Below, in pieces: positions 18,446 through 27,227 of a stretch of DNA of 64,000 bases. The notes beneath the pieces are model-generated. The model saw only the letters and a list, made by a program, of their open reading frames with translations, was not told where the DNA came from and made no database searches. The stretch comes from Salirhabdus euzebyi (GTDB taxonomy: Bacteria > Bacillota > Bacilli > Bacillales > Alkalibacillaceae). The stretch's first letter is position 1; each line of letters opens with the position of its first letter. Both the position numbers and the translations under genes were made by a program. The stretch is taken from the NCBI RefSeq assembly GCF_014207435.1, contig NZ_JACHGH010000007.1:120496-184495 (forward strand), written 5' to 3'.

Positions 18446-18940
18446 ATGATTCGAAAAGCAAAAGTAGAAGATATTAATCGAATTATGGAAATAGTAAAGG
18501 ATTCCGTCAAAGTAATGTCAGAACAAGGGAATGACCAATGGGGAGAAGAATACCCCTTAGCCCATCATTATGAAGGAGATATAAATGAGGGAAGTTTATA
18601 TGTTTACGAGGATAATGGTTTGGTCCTGGGTGTAGCCTGCATTAGTAGTAAAGGACACGGGGAATATGAAACAATAAACTGGAGTTATCAGGAGCCTTCT
18701 TATTCTATAAAACGCTTAGCAGTGGATCCACAAGTGAGAAAAAAAGGAATTGGATTAGCATTTTATCAAAAAGCAGAAGATATCGCACTACAAAATGGTG
18801 TTCACTATATTCGTACGGATACATATTCCAAAAATAAGGCAGCATTAAGATTGTTTGAGAAGGCTAATTATCGATTAGTACAAGAAGGGTTTAATGGCAG
18901 CAAAGCAGCACCTTTTTATTACTTTGAGAAAAAATTCTAA
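18446..18940 (+). CDS. GNAT-family N-acetyltransferase
   Basis: This is a 164-residue acetyltransferase. KRLAVDPQVRKKGIGLAFYQKAE is the acetyl-CoA site (RxxGxG as RKKGIG), followed by TDTYSKNKAALRLFEKANY. GGGGGG precedes the ATG at 18446 by 7 bases; an in-frame TTG at 18431 is upstream of that site. It is a single gene ending just before a dispersed repeat. Substrate unknown. Confidence 0.87.
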   Translation: MIRKAKVEDINRIMEIVKDSVKVMSEQGNDQWGEEYPLAHHYEGDINEGSLYVYEDNGLVLGVACISSKGHGEYETINWSYQEPSYSIKRLAVDPQVRKKGIGLAFYQKAEDIALQNGVHYIRTDTYSKNKAALRLFEKANYRLVQEGFNGSKAAPFYYFEKKF

Positions 18941-18944
18941 GAAC

Positions 18945-19076
18945 AAAAGCGCAAGCGCCTTGCTCAGCCTAAGGCAGGCATAAGACAAGACCTGCCGTGG
19001 CGTTTTTGCCACAGAAGGGATTGACTTATGTCCCGAGGGGGTAGGTGCTGGAGCTAGACGTGGCTTCCCAGTGCAA
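18945..19076. repeat. GC-rich intergenic repeat of the AGCGCAAGCGCC type
   Basis: About 130 bases, richer in GC than the surroundings. It begins AAAGCGCAAGCGCCTTG and ends GTAGGTGCTGGAGCTAGACG. Internal hairpins include GTGGC-6-GCCAC and GGCAGG/CCTGCC. From memory, similar blocks are scattered through many Bacillaceae genomes. Only one copy is in this window, so its repeat nature is knowledge rather than something seen here. Confidence 0.6.
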
Positions 19077-19121
19077 CTAACTTATCCACAAGTCCGAAAT
19101 TTTATAATTTCCTAAGCAATG

Positions 19122-19152
19122 AAAAAAGCTGTCGTAGTAATCGACAGCTTTC
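19122..19152 (-). terminator. Terminator of the BsuPI-like lipoprotein gene
   Basis: The stem AAAGCTGTCG with CGACAGCTTT around 7 bases is followed on the minus strand by a T6 run. Confidence 0.88.
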
Positions 19153-19159
19153 CTTACTA

Positions 19160-19621
19160 TTATTCGATTGTTACGTCTACGGAAGTCTCATATTTTTCCC
19201 CGTCTTTAGGTGTCATCCAAACTGTTAACACATATTCTCCCGGTTCTAATCCTGCTTCTTCTAAATTAATTTCATAGGATAGCTTTTCGCCTGGTTTCAC
19301 TTTTTCTTCTCCTACTTCTTGTATAAAGGAGGCTAAACTTGAGAAGAGGTAAACTCGCTCTCCATCTTTTGTATCAACTGCATAATCAAAACGTTGCCCA
19401 CTAGTAAATTCAAGTGTTAATTCTTTTTCTGTTTGGTTAAAGATTTGATAACGATAGTTCATATTATCAATTTCTGTTAAAGTTGGAACTACTTCCCCTG
19501 AAACAATTCCCTTTTCATTTCCGCTTCCACTCGTGTCGTCCCCATCATTTGATTCCGCATTAGAAGTACCGCATCCAACTAAGAAAATACCTAGCAATAA
19601 AAATAATATCAATTTTTTCAT
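19160..19621 (-). CDS. Lipoprotein with BsuPI-like proteinase inhibitor domain
   Basis: This 153-residue protein has a signal peptide ending in the lipobox FLVGC (Cys17), followed by a Ser/Gly/Asp-rich linker to about residue 40. The rest is a beta-rich domain with TLEFTSGQRFDYAVDTKDGERVYLFSS and LEPGEYVLTVWMT, the pattern of the BsuPI intracellular proteinase inhibitor family. The lipobox places it on the outer face of the membrane, unlike classical BsuPI. It is monocistronic and ends in its own terminator. The inhibitor role is inferred from domain similarity only. Confidence 0.82.
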   Translation of the reverse strand: MKKLILFLLLGIFLVGCGTSNAESNDGDDTSGSGNEKGIVSGEVVPTLTEIDNMNYRYQIFNQTEKELTLEFTSGQRFDYAVDTKDGERVYLFSSLASFIQEVGEEKVKPGEKLSYEINLEEAGLEPGEYVLTVWMTPKDGEKYETSVDVTIE

Positions 19622-19714
19622 CTAATCACCTTTTTCTTGTTTTTTCGTTTTTCATTTATTTAGTCGTTTTAGTCATAACTTGGTTACAAAGAAAATAACA
19701 ACGTAAAAATAATA

Positions 19715-19750
19715 ATAAAAAAAACGCTTAGGATTTATTTCCTAAGCGTT
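19715..19750 (-). terminator. Terminator of the minus-strand GNAT gene
   Basis: The stem AACGCTTAGG with CCTAAGCGTT has an 8-base loop. On the minus strand it is followed by an uninterrupted T8 run. Confidence 0.9.
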
Positions 19751-19758
19751 AACACATG

Positions 19759-20304
19759 CTATTTCCTTGTCCACTCAGCTGCTAGTTTAGAATAGATAGC
19801 AACATCATGGTAATGGTCATATAAATATTCCCCATCGCGAATAATCCCTTCCTGATGAAAGCCTAGACGTTCAGGAATTGCACGGCTTTTTCTATTTTCT
19901 ACACCACAGCGTATTTCTACCCGATTAAGGTTGTATTCCGTAAATGCATGACTGACTAATTTTTCTGTAACCTTTGTCATAATTCCTTTTCCTTGGTATC
20001 CGTGTGCGAGCCAGTAGCCAATAGAGGTCTGTTTGTTTTTCCAATCAATACTGTGGTAGCCTGCCATTCCGACAAGCTCATTTTGATATATGATGCCAGC
20101 TTGAAATCCATCATTTCTAGCAAGCTGCATTATCCACATTTCGATAACAGGATAATAATCTTCTTCTACTTTCATATTGTCTACCCAAGGGAGCCACTCC
20201 CTTAAATAATTTCTTGAATCATTAATGGCTTGAATCATTTTGGTGGCATCCCTTTTTTCGAGTAATTTCAGACTAATTTCCTGATTGACTGGAAAAATAA
20301 ACAT
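19759..20304 (-). CDS. GNAT acetyltransferase, ribosomal-protein-serine type
   Basis: The 181 residues begin with the RimL/YdaF-type LKLLEKRDATKMIQAINDSRNYLREWLPWVD. The acetyl-CoA motif is IGYWLAHGYQGKGIMTKVTEKLV, and NRVEIRCGVENRKSRAIPERLGF is the expected downstream segment. GGGGA lies before the ATG. It is separated by 12 bases from the M3 peptidase upstream on the same strand, so both may share a transcript. The target protein is unknown. Confidence 0.88.
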   Translation of the reverse strand: MFIFPVNQEISLKLLEKRDATKMIQAINDSRNYLREWLPWVDNMKVEEDYYPVIEMWIMQLARNDGFQAGIIYQNELVGMAGYHSIDWKNKQTSIGYWLAHGYQGKGIMTKVTEKLVSHAFTEYNLNRVEIRCGVENRKSRAIPERLGFHQEGIIRDGEYLYDHYHDVAIYSKLAAEWTRK

Positions 20305-20316
20305 CTATATTCCCCT

Positions 20317-22107
20317 TTAGTTAGTTAATTGTAAAAACTCCTCTACATCTTCCATGCTTAGTTTTATACCCTTTTCCCAAAATACTTCTTTCGTGATGTC
20401 TTCTCCTAAGTGTTTCATAGCTAATTCTTCAACTGGCATAATGGCAGTATCTCGTAAAAGTGCCATGTACTTTTCCTCGTATCCAGTCCCTTCTTCTAAT
20501 GCTTTTGCATAAATACTCATGGAGAATAGGTACCCGAATGTATATGGGAAATTGTAAAAAGGTACACCTGTAATATAAAAATGAAGTTTGGATGCCCAAA
20601 ATCTTGGGTGCACCTCATTTAATGCTCCAGCATAAGCTTCCCTTTGTGCATCACTCATGATTTCGTTCAGGCGACTTGCAGGTACAATACCGTTTTTACG
20701 CTCTTCATAAAATCTTGTTTCAAACAAAAAGCGTGAATGGATATTCATAAATAAAGCAACACTTCGTTGCAATTTTTCCTCTAATAATGACAGCTTTTCT
20801 TGTTCAGTTGTAGCCTCTTTAACTGCTGCATCTGCTACAACCATTTCAGCAAAGGTTGACGCTGTTTCCGCCACGTTCATTGCATAGTTTCTGTTCAATG
20901 GGTGCATTGGTCTTAATGTGTATGAGTGGAAAGCGTGCCCTAATTCGTGAGCTAATGTAGCTACATTAGACATGGATCCACTATATGTCATGAAAATTCT
21001 AGACTGTTCACTAAGTGGGAAAGTAGTGCAAAATCCACCCGGCCTTTTCCCTGGTCTATCTTCTGCTTCAATCCAAGCATTTTCAAAGGCTTTCTTAGAG
21101 AAGCTTGCCATCTTTGGTCCGAATTTAGCAAAGTGCTTTAAAATAAATTGTGCTCCGTCGTTAAAAGACATTGTGGTACTTGAGCTAGTCAACGGCGCGT
21201 CTAAATCATACCAATCTAATTTCTCTTTCCCTAATAGCTTTGCTTTTCGGTCTAAATATTTCACAAATGTTTGTTTGTGTTTGGTGATAGCATTCCACAT
21301 TGCATCAAGTGTTTCTTGTTGCATGCGATTATATTCAAGGGGCTCCTTTAAAACATGATCCCAACCACGTTTTTCATAAACATTTAATCGGAATCCACCT
21401 AAGTGATTTAACGTTTTTGCAAATAATTCTTCTTTTTCTTCCCAGGCCCCCTCGAGAGTTTTGAAAATACCTTTACGGACTTCCGGATTTGAATGGGAGG
21501 AAAGATTATTCGCTTGCCCAACCGATAAATTTTTCTTTTCTCCTTCAAGCTCAAATGGAATGTTCATGGAGCCGACAATTGTATCATACATTTGTCCCCA
21601 ACCATGGTATCCATCGATTGATAAGGATTCAATTAGTGCTTCCTCTTGTTCAGAAAGTCTACTTTTTGCCTTCTTTCTCCACTCTTGAAGAACAAAATGA
21701 AGTTCTGAAAGCACATTATGTTCCAAAAGCGCATTCCAAACATCTTCAGCTGAAGCTGCTAGCTTTTGTTGAAAAGCATTAAAAGCAGTTGTAAAGCTAG
21801 CACTAACAGTTGTTATTTCGCTTCGAAGAACATTTGCTTTACGATCCTTCATGTTTTGGGCTTCTAGACAGCTTACAAACGCACCAGCTTGTCTGAGGTT
21901 CATCATTACATTTTTTGCATCTTCAATAAGATCTGCTACGACATTTGCATCCTCTATCTTTTTAGGTGTCTCAAATTTTTTAATTTTAGCGGAAAAAGTT
22001 ACATTCATTTTTTTTAATTCGTCTAGATGGTTTCGAAATTCTGAAGATTCGCTACCACCAGGAAAAATAACGTCTAAATCCCAAACATCTGCATATGTAT
22101 GTGCCAC
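20317..22107 (-). CDS. pepF: M3-family oligoendopeptidase
   Basis: This is a cytoplasmic zinc oligopeptidase of the thimet/PepF family that trims short peptides. The 596-residue protein has the zinc motif HELGHAFH at about 387-394 with a downstream glutamate in NVAETASTFAEM, as in other M3 enzymes. The GTG at 22107 is taken as the start because GGAGGT is 7 bases upstream; an ATG at 22122 overlaps that site. Length and sequence match the pepF clade rather than the short M3B Pz-peptidases, though assignment within M3 is tentative. Confidence 0.9.
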   Translation of the reverse strand: MAHTYADVWDLDVIFPGGSESSEFRNHLDELKKMNVTFSAKIKKFETPKKIEDANVVADLIEDAKNVMMNLRQAGAFVSCLEAQNMKDRKANVLRSEITTVSASFTTAFNAFQQKLAASAEDVWNALLEHNVLSELHFVLQEWRKKAKSRLSEQEEALIESLSIDGYHGWGQMYDTIVGSMNIPFELEGEKKNLSVGQANNLSSHSNPEVRKGIFKTLEGAWEEKEELFAKTLNHLGGFRLNVYEKRGWDHVLKEPLEYNRMQQETLDAMWNAITKHKQTFVKYLDRKAKLLGKEKLDWYDLDAPLTSSSTTMSFNDGAQFILKHFAKFGPKMASFSKKAFENAWIEAEDRPGKRPGGFCTTFPLSEQSRIFMTYSGSMSNVATLAHELGHAFHSYTLRPMHPLNRNYAMNVAETASTFAEMVVADAAVKEATTEQEKLSLLEEKLQRSVALFMNIHSRFLFETRFYEERKNGIVPASRLNEIMSDAQREAYAGALNEVHPRFWASKLHFYITGVPFYNFPYTFGYLFSMSIYAKALEEGTGYEEKYMALLRDTAIMPVEELAMKHLGEDITKEVFWEKGIKLSMEDVEEFLQLTN

Positions 22108-22206
22108 GTATAATACCTCCATGTATGATAATATTCTGAAAAAAGAAAATATAGCGGTATTATACCAAACCTTTTCTAAAACAGAAACTTTATCGCTTAG
22201 CCTAGA

Positions 22207-22235
22207 GGCTTCAAGTTACTACTGTGCTTGAAGCC
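22207..22235 (-). terminator. Hairpin at the end of the CBO0543 gene
   Basis: GGCTTCAAG pairs with CTTGAAGCC across an 11-base loop that spans the stop codon. There is no T-run after it, so it may be a weak terminator or an RNA-end stabiliser. Confidence 0.5.
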
Positions 22236-22824
22236 AACCTAAATAGTAACCAGCTAAAAAAATGGTTGATATGAGAACAAAATGTATGATCGCCCACCCG
22301 AAACGGCCATATTGGAGAGTTCGGATATTGAGAGGCTTTCTTAATTCATTGGGAACAATGAGTCCACCAATCCATTCGAACACGAGTAAATAAATCCACC
22401 ACCAAGTATAAGAATCCCATACATCCCATTCGTAGTTGTATTCAATAATCCGAGTACCTTCTAAAGCATAGACTTCCGCAAACATACCGATGTGAATGAT
22501 TGTCCAATAAAAAGGAATTTTCCAAGCCCATTTTTCAGGGCTATACCGAACACCTAATAAGACAAGTAATGGGATAGACAAGGTAACCGAAGTAAAAGGC
22601 ATAATCGAAATCTTGGGAAAAAGTATGTAAGGAAAAAAATAAAAGTCGAGTTTAACAAATATATAACAAAGAAGGTTACCAACAAAAGTAGCAAGCAGAA
22701 ATAAAAGGCCATACCTTTTCCAATCCAATTTTAAGAAGAATAGGAGACCAATTAATCCTGTTATTATAATCGAGACGTGGATAAATGTTTCTATATTGAA
22801 TCCTACGTTTATATAATCACTCAC
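22219..22824 (-). CDS. CBO0543-family membrane protein
   Basis: This is a 201-residue polytopic membrane protein with about six hydrophobic segments and an aromatic-rich stretch, DVWDSYTWWWIYLLVFEWIGG. The length and the tryptophan-rich motif agree with the CBO0543 family, which has no assigned function. AAGGGAAG precedes the ATG. It stands alone upstream of the M3 peptidase on the same strand and next to a repeat element. Confidence 0.75.
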   Translation of the reverse strand: MSDYINVGFNIETFIHVSIIITGLIGLLFFLKLDWKRYGLLFLLATFVGNLLCYIFVKLDFYFFPYILFPKISIMPFTSVTLSIPLLVLLGVRYSPEKWAWKIPFYWTIIHIGMFAEVYALEGTRIIEYNYEWDVWDSYTWWWIYLLVFEWIGGLIVPNELRKPLNIRTLQYGRFGWAIIHFVLISTIFLAGYYLGWLQAQ

Positions 22825-22945
22825 ATTAAACTTCCCTTCCTCTTATTTGGTTGGAAAGTAACACATTACCATTAAATTTTCCTAGTTGGGACATCCTATT
22901 CGCCTGTTTGCAATTAAAAGCACTTTTAGATTTTGTATCATATTT

Positions 22946-23427
22946 GATGGAAAATGCGACGTAACTTAATATGTATGAATCACAGCCGCTACGGAAATAC
23001 ACTACGCTTTCCACGGGCTCGCGCTGAGCCTCCTCACTCGCACAGAACGCTCGCTGTGGGGTCTCAACGTCTTCGCTGTCCCGTAGGAGTCTACGTGTAT
23101 TTCCTTCGCTGATCATGTGCTTTGTAACTTGTTATAATTCAAAGTACTGATGTTTGGAACAAAGTTGAAATATAGCCAAAGTGATAGGTATGGGTATTCT
23201 CATAAAATGTCTTGACTTTATGATTATCACTATTCTTGAATCAGAAAATTACTACTAGCGTAGGCAGAATACGTAGACTCCTGCGGGACCGCACGTGTCT
23301 GAAGACCCCGCAGCAGCGATTTTCTGCGAGGAGGCTGAGGCCGTGCCCGTGGAAAGCGAAGTATTCTGCCGAAGCGGTCGTATAGCACTCATCAAAATGC
23401 AAACCTATAGTTACTTCGTAGTTTAAG
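22946..23427. mobile_element. MITE-like noncoding element, copy B
   Basis: This copy is nearly identical by eye to the one at 51207-51687 and is a diverged relative of the one at 4498-4968. It begins GATGGAAAATGCGACG and ends GTTACTTCGTAGTTTAAG; these ends form an imperfect terminal inverted repeat. Inside are two GC-rich modules in inverted orientation (about 22985-23111 and 23259-23379). It has no coding capacity. Most of the 710-base gap between the CBO0543 gene and the next acetyltransferase is this element. Confidence 0.78.
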
Positions 23428-23535
23428 CAAAAAAAGCAACAGTATTTTTAAATGCCATAAAGTTAACATAGCCATTGATGCGGAGACTTTTCTCTTTTGC
23501 TATTTACGTATAAAGTATTTATGAGGTGATAATTC

Positions 23536-23958
23536 ATGGAAGAAGTAAGAATAGTTAATGATTTAACAGATGTCGATTGGGAAGAGCTACAGTCCCTTTT
23601 TCATGCTGTAGGATGGGACAGACCTTCTGCAGAAAAGCTAAAAATTGCATTTACTAGCAGTTATTTGGTTTCTTTAGCTTATTTAGATGGAAAGTTAATT
23701 GGTTGTGGAAGAGTTATTTCTGACGGACAATTCTATGGGAGTATCTATGACGTAATCGTCCATCCCCTGTACCAAGGAAATAAGATAGGGAAAAAAGTGA
23801 TGGATAATATTTTACATAAAATGAGTGATATTCCGTTTATTCATCTAACAGCTACTCATGGCAAGGAAGGTTTCTATAATAAACTGGGCTTGAGGAAACA
23901 TAAAACAGCTATGGCAAGATATTTAGATGCAAATAAAGAGAAAGAGTATTTAGAATGA
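23536..23958 (+). CDS. GNAT-family N-acetyltransferase
   Basis: This compact 140-residue acetyltransferase has VIVHPLYQGNKIGKKVMDNIL as the acetyl-CoA motif and GKEGFYNKLGLRKH near the end, like the single-domain aminoglycoside/arylalkylamine-type small GNATs. ATGAGGTGAT precedes the ATG. It is monocistronic, between a repeat element and a convergent membrane protein gene. Substrate unknown. Confidence 0.87.
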   Translation: MEEVRIVNDLTDVDWEELQSLFHAVGWDRPSAEKLKIAFTSSYLVSLAYLDGKLIGCGRVISDGQFYGSIYDVIVHPLYQGNKIGKKVMDNILHKMSDIPFIHLTATHGKEGFYNKLGLRKHKTAMARYLDANKEKEYLE

Positions 23959-24149
23959 ATGAAAGTATAAAAAGGCGTCCATGAGTATCATAAGTAGTTT
24001 ACTTACCGTGGAGAAAACATCAAATCACAAAACAAATAGCATATTGTTTAGCGGTATTTTTACAACCATTTTACAATTGATTTAACACGCAAAAATGCTA
24101 GCTAACCAATATGCTTATTTCAACTTCTATAATTGAAAAAGCTTTGCTT

Positions 24150-24605
24150 TTAATTATTGTTGTAATTGGAAAGATTTTTGTCTATTTGAATATGGGGATT
24201 TTCAGTTACTAACAATCGAATAAATTCATTTACATTTTTAGGAGATATATTCATTACTTTATATTTGCCATAAAGGATTTCTAACCTATCAACAGATAAG
24301 GCAGGTGCTGTAAATGGGCTTTTTATTTTACTTATTTTTTTGATTTCTTCAATCCTTACTGCACTTCTAAATGGACCAAATTGAACTTTTATAAATCCTT
24401 CTTCAACCATATAACCCGTTCCGAACCATATCCACAATAGTAAACCTATTATCAATGCTGCTATGATATATCCTAAAACACTGTTATAGGTTATTAGTTG
24501 CATCCCAACAGGGTCTGAATTAAAAATGTAAATGAGAATAATAGAAAGTATAATACCCCAAAAAATTAAGAAAAACCAAATGTCTTTCTTAGATGGAAAA
24601 TTCAA
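24150..24605 (-). CDS. Membrane protein with C-terminal bacterial PH-like domain
   Basis: About 151 residues. Two membrane segments lie at about residues 7-25 and 42-64. They are followed by a soluble region, VEEGFIKVQFGPFRSAVRIEEIKKISKI, typical of the short bacterial PH (DUF1200-like) domains. The TTG at 24605 is preferred because GGGGGTG lies 6 bases before it; the frame continues to a TTG at 24620. Function unknown. Confidence 0.75.
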   Translation of the reverse strand: MNFPSKKDIWFFLIFWGIILSIILIYIFNSDPVGMQLITYNSVLGYIIAALIIGLLLWIWFGTGYMVEEGFIKVQFGPFRSAVRIEEIKKISKIKSPFTAPALSVDRLEILYGKYKVMNISPKNVNEFIRLLVTENPHIQIDKNLSNYNNN

Positions 24606-24710
24606 TTGTAACACCCCCAATCCCTTTAATAACCATACGGTCTAAATTGCGGGAAAGTTTCGTTGCTCTTATAAAATAATGATTTATAACTAAACATTGA
24701 TATATCATCG

Positions 24711-24746
24711 AAAAATAGCATACCCAACGCTATTGGGTATGCTGTT
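24711..24746 (-). terminator. Terminator of the VOC/LLM gene pair
   Basis: An 11-bp perfect stem, AGCATACCCAA with TTGGGTATGCT, has a 5-base loop and is followed on the minus strand by ATTTTT. Confidence 0.9.
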
Positions 24747-24846
24747 TAATTTGTTTATCCAGTTTTTCTCGATCGAAGGTGAACCACTTATAAGTATCAA
24801 GGATCCTTTTTGCATGTTTGCTGCTTCCATGTTAGGATCAAGCAAT

Positions 24847-25539
24847 CTAGAAGTGAAGTTGATCAAACGTTGCCTCGATTTTTTTGTTTAAGCCTTGTAC
24901 AACCTTCATTTTTCCATTTTCTAATTCCCATTCAGCAATGTGATAATTGTTTTCTTTAAAAACAGTCGGCGCCTCTAATTGGTAAATTTCTTGCATTCTT
25001 TTTACTTCCTTTTCTAATTGAGTAACCCCTAAAGAAATAGAGGTAAACGGGATATCATTAAGGAAATTTTGGCTTGGAATATTTCCTTCTCCTTCCCACT
25101 CAATAAGGAAAGGGAGTAACTCCGTCTCTATTTTATAAGCTGGGAATAGCATGCGCCATTTTAAAACCGAACCATCAGGTCTTCTTCTACTGCCAGGAAA
25201 TGGTCCGGTGTATGGAATGTTTCTCTCATCAAGTCCTTGTATAATGGTGTCCATCTCACTTGTTCGCAAAGCAAACTGTATAGGTCCACCCATATTTTTG
25301 GAATGGGCAAATGCAGTATGTTTAATTAAAGGATTATCAGATTGGACGGCTATCTCTTCATTTTCAATCCCTAACCATTCGATGTAGCTATTATTTCGCA
25401 TGTAGGCCAAGTAATTGTAAGTGCCCCAAAGCTCATGGTGTCCACCTTTTACGATGTTAATGGTATGGTTATCGGCAAATTTTGATTGTGCTTCCTCTAT
25501 AGAATGTGAAAAAATCACGAGGTGGTCGAACGCTATCAT
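24847..25539 (-). CDS. VOC-superfamily (glyoxalase-like) protein
   Basis: This 230-residue protein begins IAFDHLVIFSHSIEEAQSKF, the usual first strand of a VOC module with a metal-ligand His. It continues GGHHELWGTYNYLAYMRNNSYIEWLGIE, characteristic of the glyoxalase-like domain 3 family. A second, weaker module follows at about residue 145. Three bases separate it from the luciferase-like oxidoreductase upstream, so the two are co-transcribed. The reaction is unknown. Confidence 0.85.
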   Translation of the reverse strand: MIAFDHLVIFSHSIEEAQSKFADNHTINIVKGGHHELWGTYNYLAYMRNNSYIEWLGIENEEIAVQSDNPLIKHTAFAHSKNMGGPIQFALRTSEMDTIIQGLDERNIPYTGPFPGSRRRPDGSVLKWRMLFPAYKIETELLPFLIEWEGEGNIPSQNFLNDIPFTSISLGVTQLEKEVKRMQEIYQLEAPTVFKENNYHIAEWELENGKMKVVQGLNKKIEATFDQLHF

Positions 25540-25542
25540 TTG

Positions 25543-26553
25543 TTAACCTCCTTTAGGAATATTCCCGAATTGATTCATAATTAATTGATAAGACTTTAAC
25601 CGCTCCTCAAAAGATGGAGCAAACGTATTCATAATAACTTCATCTACTTGATACATTTCCGCAAGCTTTAGAATTCCATCCTTAACTTGTTTCGGATCCC
25701 CAACAATCATTCGATTCCGGTTATACTCAATCCGTTCTTTTTCGAAAACTGTATAGCTTTGTTCTTGTGCTTCTTCAGGAGTAGGGAAATGATCACGAAT
25801 ATCACCATTTTCAATACGTAGTAATGCCAAATCCATACTACCAGCAATAAATTCAGCTTCTTCCTGAGTCTCCGCACAAATAATAAAGATAGCAACATTT
25901 GCATCAGGCTTTTGTTGATACATAGAGGGCTGAAATTGGTTGAAATATGTTTGCATGGAAGCGATACCACCTTCCCCATTAATGAACTGAGCAAAGGTAT
26001 AAGAGGTACCTAGTTGTGCTGCTAATGCTGCACTTGTCCCACTGGATCCGAGCATCCATATAGGCGGCTTCGTTTTTCCTAATGGAGTTGCTTGAATTTT
26101 GTAATGAGGATGTTCTATTCCTTGAAGGTAGCTCATTAACTCTTTGACTTGGGTAGGATATTCCCTAACATTACGGTACTTTCCATCATTTAAAGCATAA
26201 TTTACTCCGGGCATTCCCCCGGGTGCTCGACCGATGCCTAAATCTATTCTATTTGGATACAAAGCTTCCAGCACTTGAAAAACTTCCGCAATTTTAAATG
26301 CGCTATAGTGAGGCAAAAGAACACCACCAGTGCCTATTCTAATATGCTGAGTGTTTGCTGCTAAATGCGTAACCAATATTTCAGGTGCTGAACCGGCTAA
26401 ACTTTTCGTGCTGTGATGTTCTGATACCCAAAATCGATGATAACCTAATTGATCTGTCCACTTTGCCAATGTTGTTGTTTGTTGTAGTGCTTCCCTAGCT
26501 GTATATCCACGCAAAATAGGGGATTGATCTAACACACTTAATTTGATATTCAT
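25543..26553 (-). CDS. LLM-class flavin-dependent oxidoreductase
   Basis: This 336-residue TIM-barrel protein of the bacterial luciferase-like group shows LSVLDQSPI at the N-terminus, FWVSEHHS, IRIGTGGVLLPHYSAFKIAE and RIDLGIGRAPGG. These mark the single-component LLM oxidoreductases typified by B. subtilis YceB/YddN. It would use FMNH2 supplied by a reductase. The ATG at 26553 follows AAAGGAT by 7 bases; an ATG at 26562 overlaps that site. First gene of a two-gene operon with the VOC protein. Confidence 0.9.
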   Translation of the reverse strand: MNIKLSVLDQSPILRGYTAREALQQTTTLAKWTDQLGYHRFWVSEHHSTKSLAGSAPEILVTHLAANTQHIRIGTGGVLLPHYSAFKIAEVFQVLEALYPNRIDLGIGRAPGGMPGVNYALNDGKYRNVREYPTQVKELMSYLQGIEHPHYKIQATPLGKTKPPIWMLGSSGTSAALAAQLGTSYTFAQFINGEGGIASMQTYFNQFQPSMYQQKPDANVAIFIICAETQEEAEFIAGSMDLALLRIENGDIRDHFPTPEEAQEQSYTVFEKERIEYNRNRMIVGDPKQVKDGILKLAEMYQVDEVIMNTFAPSFEERLKSYQLIMNQFGNIPKGG

Positions 26554-26592
26554 GTTATACATCCTTTAACTTACAAATTAATTATTTTCTAC

Positions 26593-26668
26593 TTCTGGGG
26601 AGGCGAGGCAATGCCCGCGTATAGCAAAGTATTCTCCCGAAACGATAGTTTAGCAACTGTTTCCATAA
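26593..26668. repeat. Decayed fragment of the MITE-like element
   Basis: GAGGCGAGGCAATGCCCGCG and the following GCAAAGTATTCTCCCGAAACG match the second GC-rich module of the three full elements with several changes. A right-end-like CAACTGTTTCCAT follows. It lies in a 330-base gene-free stretch (26554-26884); the rest of that stretch holds only a weak hairpin near 26783-26830. Confidence 0.6.
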
Positions 26669-26884
26669 GAAAATCTAACGAATGTTTTTCACGGCTATTT
26701 ATTTTGGTCCTAAAACAACATCTTTTAAAGAACAGCATTATAGTAAAAGTACTTTCTATTTTTTCGCAAAAAAAGCCAAAATGCAAAATTCCTGATTAAG
26801 TATGATCAATGAAAATGCAGGATTTTTAATTGTTTTTCCATAATAATATTAAGTGAGAATGCTTTTTTATGGAGGTAAAAGGTA

Positions 26885-27211
26885 ATGAAAAAAGAACGTA
26901 AAATCTACTGTGATGATTGTCTAAAAGAAATTGAGTTTAGGGGAGATCTAGTAGTTTCTCGTATTCTATTCGAGATTATTCCCTATCATGCCTCCTGCTA
27001 TGGAAAAGCTTTAACTACAAAAAAAACGATTCTTCTAAGTAATGAGCCGCTAAATGGACCGTTTGCAACATTTATATCTTTTCTTTTTTGTATTGCTGCT
27101 ATAGTAGCCTTATTTTTTGACAATGGATGGATAATTAGCATTTTATGTTTAGTATTCCCTGCATTGCGTTTGTATATATGGAAACGGTTTGAACGTTATT
27201 TGGAAGTATAG
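26885..27211 (+). CDS. Small protein with zinc-ribbon-like start and two membrane segments
   Basis: The 108 residues begin KIYCDDCLKEIEF (Cys9 and Cys12) with a later HASC (about residues 36-39), which could form a Cys/His zinc site. Two hydrophobic segments follow (about 58-76 and 80-97) and a basic tail. I do not recognise a family. TGGAGGT precedes the ATG. It is 16 bases ahead of the next gene, so co-transcription is likely. Confidence 0.7.
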   Translation: MKKERKIYCDDCLKEIEFRGDLVVSRILFEIIPYHASCYGKALTTKKTILLSNEPLNGPFATFISFLFCIAAIVALFFDNGWIISILCLVFPALRLYIWKRFERYLEV

Positions 27212-27227
27212 AAAAGAGGAGTTTGAA

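Noticed and set aside
22826..23116. Minus-strand frame of 96 codons upstream of the CBO0543 gene
   Set aside because: It runs across the left half of repeat element B, without a family match or a ribosome site.
24697..24891. Plus-strand frame of 64 codons over the VOC terminator
   Set aside because: It covers a perfect terminator hairpin and overlaps the end of the VOC gene; no ribosome site.
26783..26830. Hairpin AAAATTCCTG/CAGGATTTTT as a terminator
   Set aside because: The loop is about 29 bases and no plus-strand gene precedes it, so it could be chance or a remnant.
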